From: Plantago ovata
Taxonomy: Eukaryota > Streptophyta > Magnoliopsida > Lamiales > Plantaginaceae
Length of the DNA: 64,000 bases
Assembly (NCBI GenBank): GCA_028274465.1
Contig: CM051455.1
Location: 131,970,096-132,034,095, forward strand
Reading direction: 5' to 3'
Each line of letters opens with the position of its first letter. Position 1 is the stretch's first letter. The translations under genes and the position numbers were made by a program. Shown piece after piece: positions 36,401 to 49,000 of the stretch. The notes beneath the pieces are model-generated. The model saw only the letters and a list, made by a program, of their open reading frames with translations, was not told the DNA's origin and ran no database searches.

Positions 36401-38504
36401 CAGCGACATGGTATGTATGTCTTGGAGTGGCGTTTCATGTGTAAAGCAGATGGAGAATCTATTGACCACTTGTTTATTCTTAGTAAAATGGCTATGATCT
36501 TGTGGGACTCAATATTGGGGGGATTTGCAATTTGTCTTGGTCAATGCCTAGCAAAGTCGTAGATTTGTTGAGGGCTCGGAGAAGGAATTTGAAAGGTCAA
36601 GATAAAAAGATTTTGTGGAATCTTATCTCAGACTGTTGTTTGAATCATTTGGATAGAGAGAAAAAGAACATGTTTTGAGGATGTTGCTAGCCCGAATTGG
36701 AAATATTTTGTTGTTACTTTACAGCTTCAATGGGGTTGCAAGTAAGCCTTTGCTTGACAGTAGTATCATAGTCTCTCGTCCGTCTGAGTTTCTGTAATAT
36801 ACTTCCCGTGTATTTTCTCCTAGTAATAATTTCTCATCTTATCTTCCAAAAAAAAAAAAAAAAGAAAAAAAGAATGCAGTTCTGGAAACGCGAATTGGGG
36901 GAGATGACAGATTTATCAATATACAGTGTATCATATGATAACTAGTTTGTTTCACGTGCTTATTTCACTAATTAGCTATAAAACTTTCAATACTAACAAA
37001 ACACATAAAATGGCATATTCTGTTTTGTATTTTTTAAACTAATATCCGTACCCATGTACTAATGTCCGAATTTCGCTACGTGTCCTCGTACCCTGACTTT
37101 TAGAAATATAATCACCCGACACCTAGATATTCACCTGTACCCGAGTCCAGGTAACTTAGGTTAGTAGTACAATTTTCCCTCATTTCATCCACATGGATTT
37201 AAAATAACCATGATTGCATTTGTATGCATTCCAGACAATTCTCAAATTTTTGGATCCTCAGTTTTTATATGGATTCGATTTTTTTTCGAGAGGTTTGTGC
37301 TGCGGCTTTCTTTTCGGCTATATCATTTGTATTATTTGTCATGAAAAGCTGTAATTACTGATATCTTCCTGGGTCAACTAGAATGTGTTGGAAACTTGGA
37401 ATGTGTGTGGTTTGAATTTTTCTGAACATCGGAAATCATGCACGCTAACACGAGATGTCTTTTTTTTGTTTGTTTTTGCTTTGGGGGAAGGCAAGTCAGG
37501 TTAATTCTGCTATTTTATATTTCATTCAGGTTGAGTCAACTCAAAGTATGATACGCATAGTTGGCCTTTCTGCCACTCTACCCAACTATTTGGAGGTTTG
37601 TATTTCAGTTCACTTGAGCTTGAGTTACCATTAGAAGTATTTCATTTTTTAGAAGCAGACACTGTAGAAAACCATTAGTATTCAATTGATTACCGACTTG
37701 CTGGTCTGTGTATGACACCCTCTTTGTTTACATTAGGTTGCTCAATTCCTGCGTGTAAATCCAGAGAGAGGTCTTTTCTTCTTTGATTCGAGCTATCGCC
37801 CGGTTCCCCTAGAGCAACGTTACATTGGAATTTCTGAATCTAATTACTTGGCCCGTACTGAATTGATGAACCAGATATGCTTTGCAAAGGTCTGTAAACA
37901 TCTTGTGAATGGTTTCGTGACGTGAAATATGGTGAAATAACTTTGACTTTTGTTCTTTTGAAACAGGTTGTTGATTCTCTAAAAGCAGGTCATCAGGTCA
38001 TGGTTTTTGTTCATTCTCGGAAAGATACAGGAAAGACAGCTGACAAATTGGTAATGTGCTTATGTTTTCTTGTCAAAGTTATGATATCATGTTATAACAT
38101 ACTTTTTGTGTGCATTTGAATTTTGTGAAGATATTTGATGACCTTCATCTCAAAATAATTTCAATTAACAATATCTGATTAACTGCTAACCTCAGCGTTA
38201 ACTTGACACGTCTCTTTTTTCTCCTTAAGTAAGGAACTCAGTTTTTAAGACATAAAAGTTGGGCGGATCAAAAGATAAACAGACAAAAAGTACCAGCAAA
38301 TATACAATAATAGTATATAATAAATTTTCTACGTATGTAGTATCTATATGTACATTTTCATATGTTACTTCTCTATTAGTGATACTGTAATCAAAATAAT
38401 ACAGCTTTTTTGTTGTTGTTGTTGTTGTTGTTGTTGTTATTATTATTATAAAGTGGAATTCAATAATTATTATTATTGATGACCTCTCTGCATCAATCAT
38501 GTTG

Positions 38505-38555
<51 letters not shown>

Positions 38556-38570
38556 TTATTATTATTATTA

Positions 38571-38605
<35 letters not shown>

Positions 38606-41600
38606 TGTTTATTTATTTTTCTCTAGCTGAAGAAAAATGAAAGCAAAGGGAGTGGTAGCAGGAAACACTTGAGACAGATATATGCTATTTGCTACCTAAT
38701 AATTACAAAATAGAGACAAACCAACATGTTTGAAAGATACGGCTAAACGACTGAAAACAAAATTTACATAGCTTATATATTAGATTGTTGTATTTACAAA
38801 GAGTTGAAGAATATCTCTTAAATATTGAGAAAAGACCACTTCTAAGAAACAATTTCAAACACTTGGGGTCGTTAACTGTTGAGGTGTAGAATGATGTTTC
38901 TAAATGTTTAGGAAAGAGCGGTCTATTCTAATAATTTCACATATAAAATACAATCAAAGTAATGAATTTCAATCATGATGACCTCTCTGCATCGATTTTG
39001 AATCTCAGCTTGATCTCTTTGTACTGATTCAATCAAAAGATAGTGATAGACTCGGCCATATTTGAGAGCAAAGGGCAACAAAGTGTCTGTTCTTGTCTAT
39101 TGTGCTTCTGAGGATAACTCATGACTTTTAATCATGGCTGCGCAATAGCATGCTCTGGGATTTCATTATTAGAGCACTCTTTACATGAGACCTATAATAT
39201 TTTCCTAAATATTACTCCCAAGTATACCCTTATAATTATTTAGGATATCAACTTCATAGATGATAGTTAGAGGTCTCCTATTTTTATGTTTTAGTGATGA
39301 AAAAGGACACATGGATGATTTTAGTGATGAAAAAGGACACATGGAGGATATATGTGGTGCCACATAGATAGGGAAGAAATAGGGAGGGTCAAGTGAGTAC
39401 TCATTTGTAGGAAGTTTTTTAGGGAGTTCCAAATTTAGGATTACATTTATTATGTGGGGCCCAATAAATTTAGGAGTCCTGAGATTGTTGGTTTTTAACA
39501 CAATATTCTCAATTTCATCCTAAATATAGGATTGGGGGAGGTTTTAGGATTCCTGTAACTAGTGCTCTTATCTGCGAAATGTACCAGATGGAGTACTTGT
39601 TGTAACAGTGAAACTTTAGTAAAGTTTGTTTCCTAATAAAAAGAAATAAAAGTGAGATTTTGGAGAAGTCTGTCTTTGTGGGTGGGGGTTCTTACATATG
39701 TGTATCATTGTATCTAGATTTGTTTCATTTAAATACTTAAAAACTTATCTTGAACATATGTTTTCATGCGAGGAAGTTGGATATTTATACCGTTCAATAA
39801 TGTTTTGTAAAGTCATAGTTCCTATGCACATAAATGTATAATTTTTTACTTTTCATTTGTTTCTTTGTCTCAAGTTGTCATTGAGTGGCTAAAATCATTA
39901 ATTTCAAAATGTAGTACTATAATTTATTCAAGGAGTGTGTTAACCATTGCTTCATTGATCACTTCCATGACATATGTGCAGATTGAAATAGCCAGAGGCG
40001 GCGAGGAGCATATCAATCTTTTCTCAAATTCTACTCATCCTCAGCAGGGCCTCTTCAAGGCAAGGACCTTTCTCCCTTTATGTATTTGGTTCTTATTTCT
40101 GAAGTAGTTTGTCTTTTGACTTGATCACTCAATTCAGAAAGAAGTTCTGAAGTCCAGAAACAAGGAGCTGGTTCAACTTTTTGACTATGCTATTGGTATC
40201 CATCATGCTGGAATGTTACGTGCTGATAGAGGATTGACTGAGCGCCTTTTCTCTGAAGGACTCTTGAGGGTTTGCTCCTGGGCTCTCTATTGTTTGCCTT
40301 TCAGTTAAATCATCATCATCTTTATTCTAAATTTTAATTGTCATTGTTACTAGGTCCTCGTATGCACTGCTACTTTGGCATGGGGAGTAAACCTTCCTGC
40401 TCACACTGTGGTTATTAAGGTAGCTCTGCTGAAATTTCATCTATCATTTAGTGAAGAACATCCATGGATTCCTCGATGTATTGCATAGATTATCTCCTGC
40501 TGCTTCCAGTTCAATCTAACTGCATGTCATGTTTCTTGTGTCTCTGCATAAACTTCCAATACCTGTAAAAATCTATCTTGCTGCATTTGAGTATAATGTC
40601 GTTGAGTGGGTATTTGATGTTTACCCATCATATAGCACATTATAGTTTATTTAAAATCTTTGATGTTTTAATTGATTTACTATGTATTTCCAATTGCTTG
40701 GGCGTAATGTAGCATTTTCTGTAATCCGTTTGTTGCGATGCATCTTCTTATTCTTTGAACTCTTTTGAGTTTTTTACTGAAATAGAAAGTGAATGATAAG
40801 CAGTTTTGCATGGTGTGCTTCTCACATGATTGATTTAATGATTTCTATACCGCTTACCGTTCCTGTTCTTCACACAATTTAAATGTGTGATTTAGCAGCA
40901 ATTATGCTACCTGTAGGATAATTTAACCGTGAGAGTTGTATTTTAGCTTTTCGTTGATGCTTTGTTTTCCTCCACTGAACTACGAAGAACCTTCTGCTCT
41001 TACTGGAGATTCCGTAATAATTTTCATATTTAAGTTTGTTTTGGCCTTGATCTCGTCTTGGTTATGCATGTTACTAAAACAGGGAACTCAAATATATGAT
41101 CCAAAAGCTGGTGGGTGGCGGGATCTTGGAATGCTCGATGTTATGCAAGTAAGATTTTAACACTGTGCTCTTGTTTTTAAAACTCTTTCAAGTATTCATC
41201 TTCTATATTGCATCATATTGAGGTGAAATTACATTTTCATAGATATTTGGGCGTGCTGGAAGGCCACAGTTTGACAAAAGTGGTGAAGGAATTATTATTA
41301 CAAGTCATGATAAATTGTCCTACTATCTGCGGCTTTTGACGAGTCAACTTCCAATTGAGAGTCAGGTAAATATAGCTAGTGGTGATATATCTTTTGATAT
41401 TTTTCTTGTAGAGGTGGTTATTATATCATATCTAGACCAACAAGTAGTAGCACTGTAGCAGTGAAACCTGTCTGTCCCCCACCTCTTCCCACAATTTTAT
41501 AAGAGAGAAGATGAGCAAGACTATTTACTTTCCTCCGACTAAGTTGTGCCGTTCTTCTCTAAGATTCAGAGTAACATTCTGCTATAAAGGTGTATTGGCA

Positions 41601-44600
41601 TCTCATTTGCAATGATAGAGTTCGTGATTGGTGTACAATTATTTAAATCATTTTATCAAGCTTATACTCAAGAATTCGCTTGAAATTCCTTGATTCAAAT
41701 TTGAGCGTCTGGAGAAGTAAATAGATAAAAGATAAGTACAATTAATTTGAATCTTTGCTTTTGATGCTTGCTGTTATGATAAAAATTTCTAGAGTTGGTC
41801 ACCAGATTCGTTTTTTCAAAGTAAATTTGTGGTTCTTGGGTTGTGATTGATGACACTAATTACATTTCACATTTTCATTTCTGTGACATGATAAGACCTA
41901 CTTAAGAGTGAGGAAGCAGCGGGGTGGGAAATGGGGATTAGTTGTGTTGAGATAATATTGTGCTATCACGTGCAATTATGTCTCACTTTCCTTATTCCTT
42001 TGGATTTTCTCTCTCCACCTTTAGTGTTTTAGCAAATATAGCCTCCCAATATCAACTGTCTTTGCCCTGTCCTTACCGATCAACATATGTCCAACCAAGC
42101 ATGTGATACAACTGCAAAACTTTTAAGTTATAGTTTTGATTGTTTTGTTAGTTTACTGATGTTTCTCCTCTCATATTGAAATATATTATATTGGCAGTTC
42201 ATCACCTCATTGAAAGATAACCTGAATGCGGAGGTGGCATTGGGCACAGTGACAAATGTTAAGGAAGCTTGTGCATGGCTGGGCTATACTTATCTTTTCA
42301 TAAGAATGAGGATGAATCCTCTGGCATATGGTATTGGATGGGATGAGGTATCTTTCTGTATCTTGCAACTTACTTTCTAAAACATGCTATATCAACTACC
42401 CTTGTGAGTTTTATTTGCTGGGATGTATGGACCTTGTACACTTTACATGGTCTTGGAGTCTCTGTGTTGTGTGTGGATCCTGATTATGTTTTTCTTTTCT
42501 TCACTACAAAGCTTGAACATTCGAACTTTCTTTATATTTTAGTTCCCTGCGCTGTCTGTGATTGCTTCTTCCACTTCTTACAATTCCATTTCTCAGCTCT
42601 TATGACTTGTATATTCATTTCACTCATTTTGTGATATGTAAGCAAGTAGCAAACTCCTTTATTAATCTATCAAAGCTTGTTCTCTGTAACCCTGCCGAGC
42701 CATACTTCGATACTTACGAGTATTCTTGAGGATATGTATGGTGAAGTTGGTGAATGTGAATGTGAATGTGATCAGTTTTCTTACATTGGGGAACATGCCG
42801 GAGTACTTTTTTTTTTTTTTATGTTCTAATTTTTCACTGATGTAACACCTTACGTGGCACATCACCGTTTAAAGTTTTGATTAGAATCCTCTGGCTCTTT
42901 TTCAAGACCTTTTAGCTTTAGCATTGATGAATGATGATACACTCCCAGTGTATTATCCTTTATTCTTAAATTAAATTCTGAGATCACCTATAAAATGAAC
43001 CCCTTAAACAATTGATCATGTTAGTAATCAGCTGTTAACTTTAACTAGTATCACATTATATTCAACAATGATTGGTTTGCATTTTGCTGGGAACGATCCT
43101 CTGTTTTAAAATATGAATCTGAATACATTTTGTATTGACTTCCAACTGTTCCCCTCATTTTCCCTTTTCATATTATTACAGCGTCTTTATCACATTAATA
43201 TGAAGCTATTTGTAAAACATTCTCCTATGGGAAAGTGACTTGCTTCCCTTCTGTTCTACATCAAGTAAGTCATATATGATTGACAGGTTGTTGCTGATCC
43301 TTCATTGAGCTTAAAACAAAGGGCACTGGTATCAGATGCAGCACGTTCTCTTGACAAGGCAAAGATGATGCGTTTTGATGAAAAAAGTGGGAATTTTTAT
43401 TGTACTGAGCTTGGTCGCATTGCTAGCCACTTCTACATTCAATATTCTAGTGTTGAAACATATAATGAGATGTTGAGACGTCACATGAACGAAAGTGAGG
43501 TACATTATCGAAAGGAAACATTGTCTGTTATCTGTTTCATGCCAATTAAGATTTGTTGCATTGGCTATTCTGTATCCATTATTGTAAATATTATTAATTC
43601 CCCAAGACATCTCAAAATTCCTATCCTTTGCCCCCCCCCCCCCACCGCACCCACACCCACACAGAAGCTTATGTGGATACGCAGAAATCTATTACAGTAA
43701 GCTTTTGATATGTGAGGTCTAGAGACCTTTTGCCACCATGAGGGAAGTTTTATGAAATAACATATTTATACTATATTCTGGACGTGATAAAATAAATTTT
43801 AGAGTATTTCCTTTGTCATAGTTTTAGTTTTCCTTTTAAGTGACTCATGTCAAATCGTAGAATATGCGGATTCAATCCATAGGGCTTAACGTAATATCTT
43901 TCTAAAATGCTTGACATTTTCGATAAATCAAGTGGTTCCATTTGCTATTCTTGTAGGTGATTCACATGGTTGCCCATTCTTCTGAATTTGAAAATATTGC
44001 TGTCCGAGAGGAGGAGCAAAACGAGCTAGAAGAGTTGATCCGCAGATGTCCTTTAGAAGTTAAAGGTGGTCCGTCAAACAAACATGGAAAAGTGTCGATG
44101 CTTATACAGGTTGTCCATTTATGCCTGATGAAAAATGTCGTCCGAATAAGATTTTGTGTTATGTACTTCTGAATGGTAATCCAAGCTTTTTCTACAACTA
44201 TTGATTAAATCTTGTTTTGCAGTTGTACATATCCAGGGGCTCGATCGATGCCTTCTCCCTGATTTCTGATTCAATGTATATCAGTTCGAGCTTGGCACGC
44301 ATTATGCGCGCGTTATTTGAGATTTGTTTGCGGAGAGGGTGGAGTGAGATGTCTTACCTAATGTTGCAGTTCTGTAAGTCTGTGGATCGTCAAATTTGGC
44401 CGCACCAACATCCACTCAGACAATTCGACAGAGATATTTCATCAGATGTACGCCCATCAATTATCACTATTTTGTACTTCCTCCGTCCAATAACAAGTGT
44501 AACACTTGGTTTTGTTAACTTTTTCGAGGATTAGTTTGACCTCAAATTAATTGTAAATCATTCAAATAAAATAATTAAAAAATTTATACTATGAAAATAT

Positions 44601-46018
44601 AAACATTCTAGTTTCATAATGTGATGTTTTTAATTATTTTTATCATATGATTTAAGAATAATTTAAGGTGAAAATGACCCTAAAAAAAGTCAACAAAATC
44701 AATGTTAGATTTATTATTGGACGGAGGAAGTACCTAAAGTAATAGGTCTTTGTCCCTTGCAATTTCATTGTATTAGCTTGTTCTCTGGCCTGTTTCAGAT
44801 ACTGAGGAAGCTTGAAGAAAGAGGTGTGGACTTGGATCACCTCTATGATATGAGTGAGAAAGACATTGGATCTATGATTCGCTTTATACCCGGAGGAAAG
44901 GTACTGCTCCAATTATTCTTGCTGCTTTAGGACTTGCATCGGTTCACTGTCCTTTTATTTCTAATGTACATAAAATTTGTCTGATCTGTGAAGACAGTCA
45001 AGCAATTTTTGGGGTACTTTCCGATGGTCCAGTTATTTGCTACCGTTAGTCCAATCACAAGAACTGTGCTTAAGGTATTGACAGGCTATTAGTATATTAC
45101 TTTGTGTCAGACATCCAGTGTTCTATGACAATCATGCTAAATCTAACTATTCCTTTGGTAGGTTGATTTGACTATTAGTCCAGATTTTGTCTGGAAAGAT
45201 CGATACCATGGCACAGCTCAGCGGTGGTTAATTGTAGTTGAGGTATTCTCTTGCTAATGATTTTTTCTTAGATGTTTAACGTAGTAGAGAATAAACAATG
45301 ACTAGTGTTTGTAAGAAAGCGTCAAAAGTAGAAATCAAGTTTACAGATACTATTAACAATTGCCCATAACAATTACTTAACTGATTTACCCTCAAACAAT
45401 AATGATAATACAGTAAGCAAGCTGAGAAATAAGAACACAGTATTAAAGGTAACTGAGAAATACTTCATCCGTCATCAAGAGCCCCACTTTTATAGTCGTT
45501 TGACCACAAATTAATTGTAAATGAAGCAAAAGCATAAATTTAAATTTTATATTATGAAAATATAAGGTCTATACTTTTCATAATAATTTTTTTAAAATTA
45601 TGTTTTCTACAATAAGTTGTGATCAATTTGAGGTCAAACTCTGGTTTCTCAAAAAAAAAAAAAACAAAACAAAACAATTGAGGTCAAACCCCAGACTTAA
45701 AATGGTCAACAAAAAGGGCTCTTGTGAAGGAACAGAGGAAGAAACATAATATTTTGAAGAATTGCACTTGGCGAATCACTTCATAAGAAACTACAGTAAG
45801 CATACTAAAACAACAACCCCATTCGAAATTATTTTTCAAGGAAGCAAAGTCACTGGTTTGGTGCATATAGAGAGAGCAAAGTCACTATATTGTCTTTGAT
45901 AACAAATTCAGAGCGTGCACACGCGCGCGCGCACACACACACACACACAGTTATAGTTATATACCAATGTCTTGCCTAGTATCTCACATATCAGAAAGTA
46001 ATATTCAGCCACTTATTT

Positions 46019-46071
<53 letters not shown>

Positions 46072-49000
46072 TTAAGAATAATTCAAATAATTGATTTCCA
46101 TTTTTAGGATTCTGAAAATGACCATATATACCACTCCGAGTTGTTCACGTTGACGAAACGGATGGCGAAAGCAGAGCCTCAGAAACTATCCTTTACTGTT
46201 CCAATATTTGAGCCACATCCTCCTCAGTACTTCATCCGTGCAATTTCTGATTCTTGGCTGCATGCAGAGGCATTCTATTCTGTGTCGTTCCAGAATCTTG
46301 TGCTTCCGGAGGTGGTCTTTCAGAAAACTTGTAGATTATGTGAAACGCAAACTGAAAATACCACAAAACAAAAGCATAATACTTTTTTTTTTTTTTCCTT
46401 TTTTCACAGGCTTATGCTACTCACACTGAACTCCTTGATCTGAAACCACTTCCCGTTACTGCACTTGGCAATGAGACTTATGAAGCCTTATATAGCTTCA
46501 CCCACTTTAATCCTATTCAGACTCAGGTTTCAATTTCTTATTTCCATTTTTCATTTATTGTCCACATAAGATATTACCCTCTTTATAGCTACTGACATGA
46601 TGTGGTTAATCATCAGGCTTTCCATGTGCTTTATCACACGGATCAAAATGTTCTCTTAGGAGCTCCAACAGGAAGTGGTAAAACCATTTCAGCTGAGCTT
46701 GCCATGCTCCATCTCTTTAATTCCCAGCCTGATATGAAGGTATATTGTTCCCTCGGTGTGACCCCTTGTTCATTAATGTGTTATTGCATGTGTCTTTGGC
46801 ATGTTTAAGTAAGTAAAGTATCTTTATGCTACAGAATTACTGGTTACTTGAAGCAAATGATTATTTACAGAAAAGGAAAACACACACATCTTCAGAACTA
46901 TCAATTTTGTCATCATATTTCCATTTGTTTACTTGTCTGATTGAGATGATATATCCTATTTGCTCTAGGCTGTTGAATTGTAAACCTGGTCCTCGTATGA
47001 GTTCAAAGTTTCCTGTTCAGATCAGAAGTTTAAGGATTTCTGTTTGTTGAGTGTTTAATAATGCTGGTTCACTTGTATAGCTGGGACTCATGCAGCTGAT
47101 GCTGATCTGTTCCCTTTTTTTCCGCATTCCCTTTCTTTGGGGTGAACAATTTGTGGATACCCTTTATCTTTATTATTAGTGTTTTTTACTATGATCAATG
47201 ATATTTGAATCACATGGTAATACTTTAACTTGTAATATTTCGGGATGCTTTCTACTTTCTAGTGCAGTAGTGCTTTAGAACTCAATAACAATTTAACATA
47301 CCTATATGCTCTTTGTTCGGAAAATAAACCTCAGTTCCAGACTCCAGTAAGACTGGATTTATTTTGGTTATCAAAAAACGATTAGAGTTCCATTTCACCT
47401 TAAACATATATTCTACTTCACAATATATGATGGACCTATATGATATATGTTTGTCTGGCAAAGCTACAATTTCTCAGCTACTTTCAGAAGTAATGTATAT
47501 GATTCTGGTCATCAACAACAATATTTAGCTTGAAGACAATATGCTACAATCATCTCTCCCTTTTCCTTTACGTGCAATACCACTTGTTTGTATAATGTTT
47601 CCCTTGAGCATTATGCTGAAACACGGGCTGGTGCAAAATTTGTTAAGCTGCGCATGAGAGCTTTGTCATCCAGCTTTTCTTTCTCTATTATGCACACATG
47701 ATTGCCACATTTGTAGAGATAATTCTTTTCCTCACTATAAAGGTCATCTATATTGTTCTCTGAGATATCCAGCTAAGAAATGCTATGTTTTGAAACCGGG
47801 AACCGGAAGCCGAGCCAGACACCCCCCACCCCCCCACCCCCCCCCCCAAAAAAAAAAGGCCAGTACGGGGTCGGACCACTATATTTTTGAACCGTTCACA
47901 CCGGTTTACTGGACTGAACGGTTGAACTGTATGGTCAAACCGGGTTTGAAAAACATAGAAGAATGTACTACCTCCCTCCCATTCCAGTTTAGGACTATGT
48001 TGAAATAAGAATATTATAATTATATTAAAATTGCCGACCTCGAGCAAATCTTGGTCCTGACCACTGCAATACTTTCACGTGGAATGATACAAATGCATGG
48101 CCTTGTCCTGCCTTCATACTCTTGCATACAAAGTCGCACAGATATCACTGTAGAAACTGTTCCTTTCTCCTGCACTCTTTTTGCTGGGATCTTTATTTCA
48201 CTTTCTTTTTACTTGATGTGGAAATTTTAAATGTTTTTGTTTAATCTATTTTTGGGGACTGCATCTGTTGATGCTTGATGTTTTACTTATGGTTTTTTGT
48301 GGTACATTGAACAGGTCATTTACATAGCACCTTTAAAGGCTCTTGTCCGGGAGAGGATGAACGATTGGAAGAAGCGGCTTATCTCTCAGCTTGGAAAAAG
48401 AATGGTGCTCAAATATCTTCTTGAATCCTATTTGAAAAACTTATGCCTAGGATGACTATTAACTTGCTTATATACCCAGGTTGAAATGACTGGGGATTAT
48501 ACCCCTGATATGACAGCTTTATTAGCAGCAGATATTATAATTTCTACTCCAGAAAAGTGGGATGGCATCAGTCGTAATTGGCACACTCGAGGCTATGTTA
48601 AGAAGGTGAAGATATTCTTCTATACTCCACTTCACCATGTTCATTTGTTAACATGTGGACTCAAATACTATAACTGTTTTTTGGTTTTCATAAAAGAATT
48701 TCATCCGACATTAAATAGGTCTGATACTTGGACATACTTTTCTCCCTAATATTTCAATTCAATATGTACGATGACATGAATGACACCTACCACCTCCTTT
48801 TTACAGTTGATTTTCAAGATTCAGTTTCTTTTCTTTAACTTATTTGTTTGATTGATAACCTCTCAAAAGAAAATCAATCTAACTCGCATCTTATACTATC
48901 AATCCATAATCATTTTACAAGTATTGGCCTTTTGGTGGGATACTGGGATCTATCTGTCTGAATCTGTAGATTCTTTGAGTTTCAAAGTCACCTCTGGAAA

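Larger units (their letters stand above)
34036..46311 (+). other. Helicase cassette 1 and first Sec63 domain (exons 8-28)
   Basis: Exons: 34036-34152, 34249-34308, 34864-34935, 35006-35122, 35270-35431, 37530-37595, 37737-37889, 37967-38050, 39982-40059, 40138-40269, 40354-40419, 41083-41148, 41243-41365, 42198-42347, 43287-43499, 43957-44109, 44223-44447, 44799-44900, 44994-45074, 45162-45242, 46108-46311. Visible motifs: Walker A APTGAGKT (residues 465-472), DEVH (576-579), motif III as [16 protein letters not shown], motif [11 protein letters not shown] (from 817). The Sec63 domain begins near TELGRIAS (about 945) and ends near 1258. All ATPase residues look intact. Confidence 0.9.

Noticed and set aside
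44991..45000. Acceptor ACAG at 44994-44997 for helicase exon 26
   Set aside because: It puts the exon out of frame. AAG at 44991-44993 keeps the frame and the expected GGK-TVKQ join.
46312..46443. Extension of helicase exon 28 through the open frame after 46311
   Set aside because: The family sequence resumes at 46410 after a TTTCACAG acceptor; the extension is Lys/Phe-rich intron sequence.
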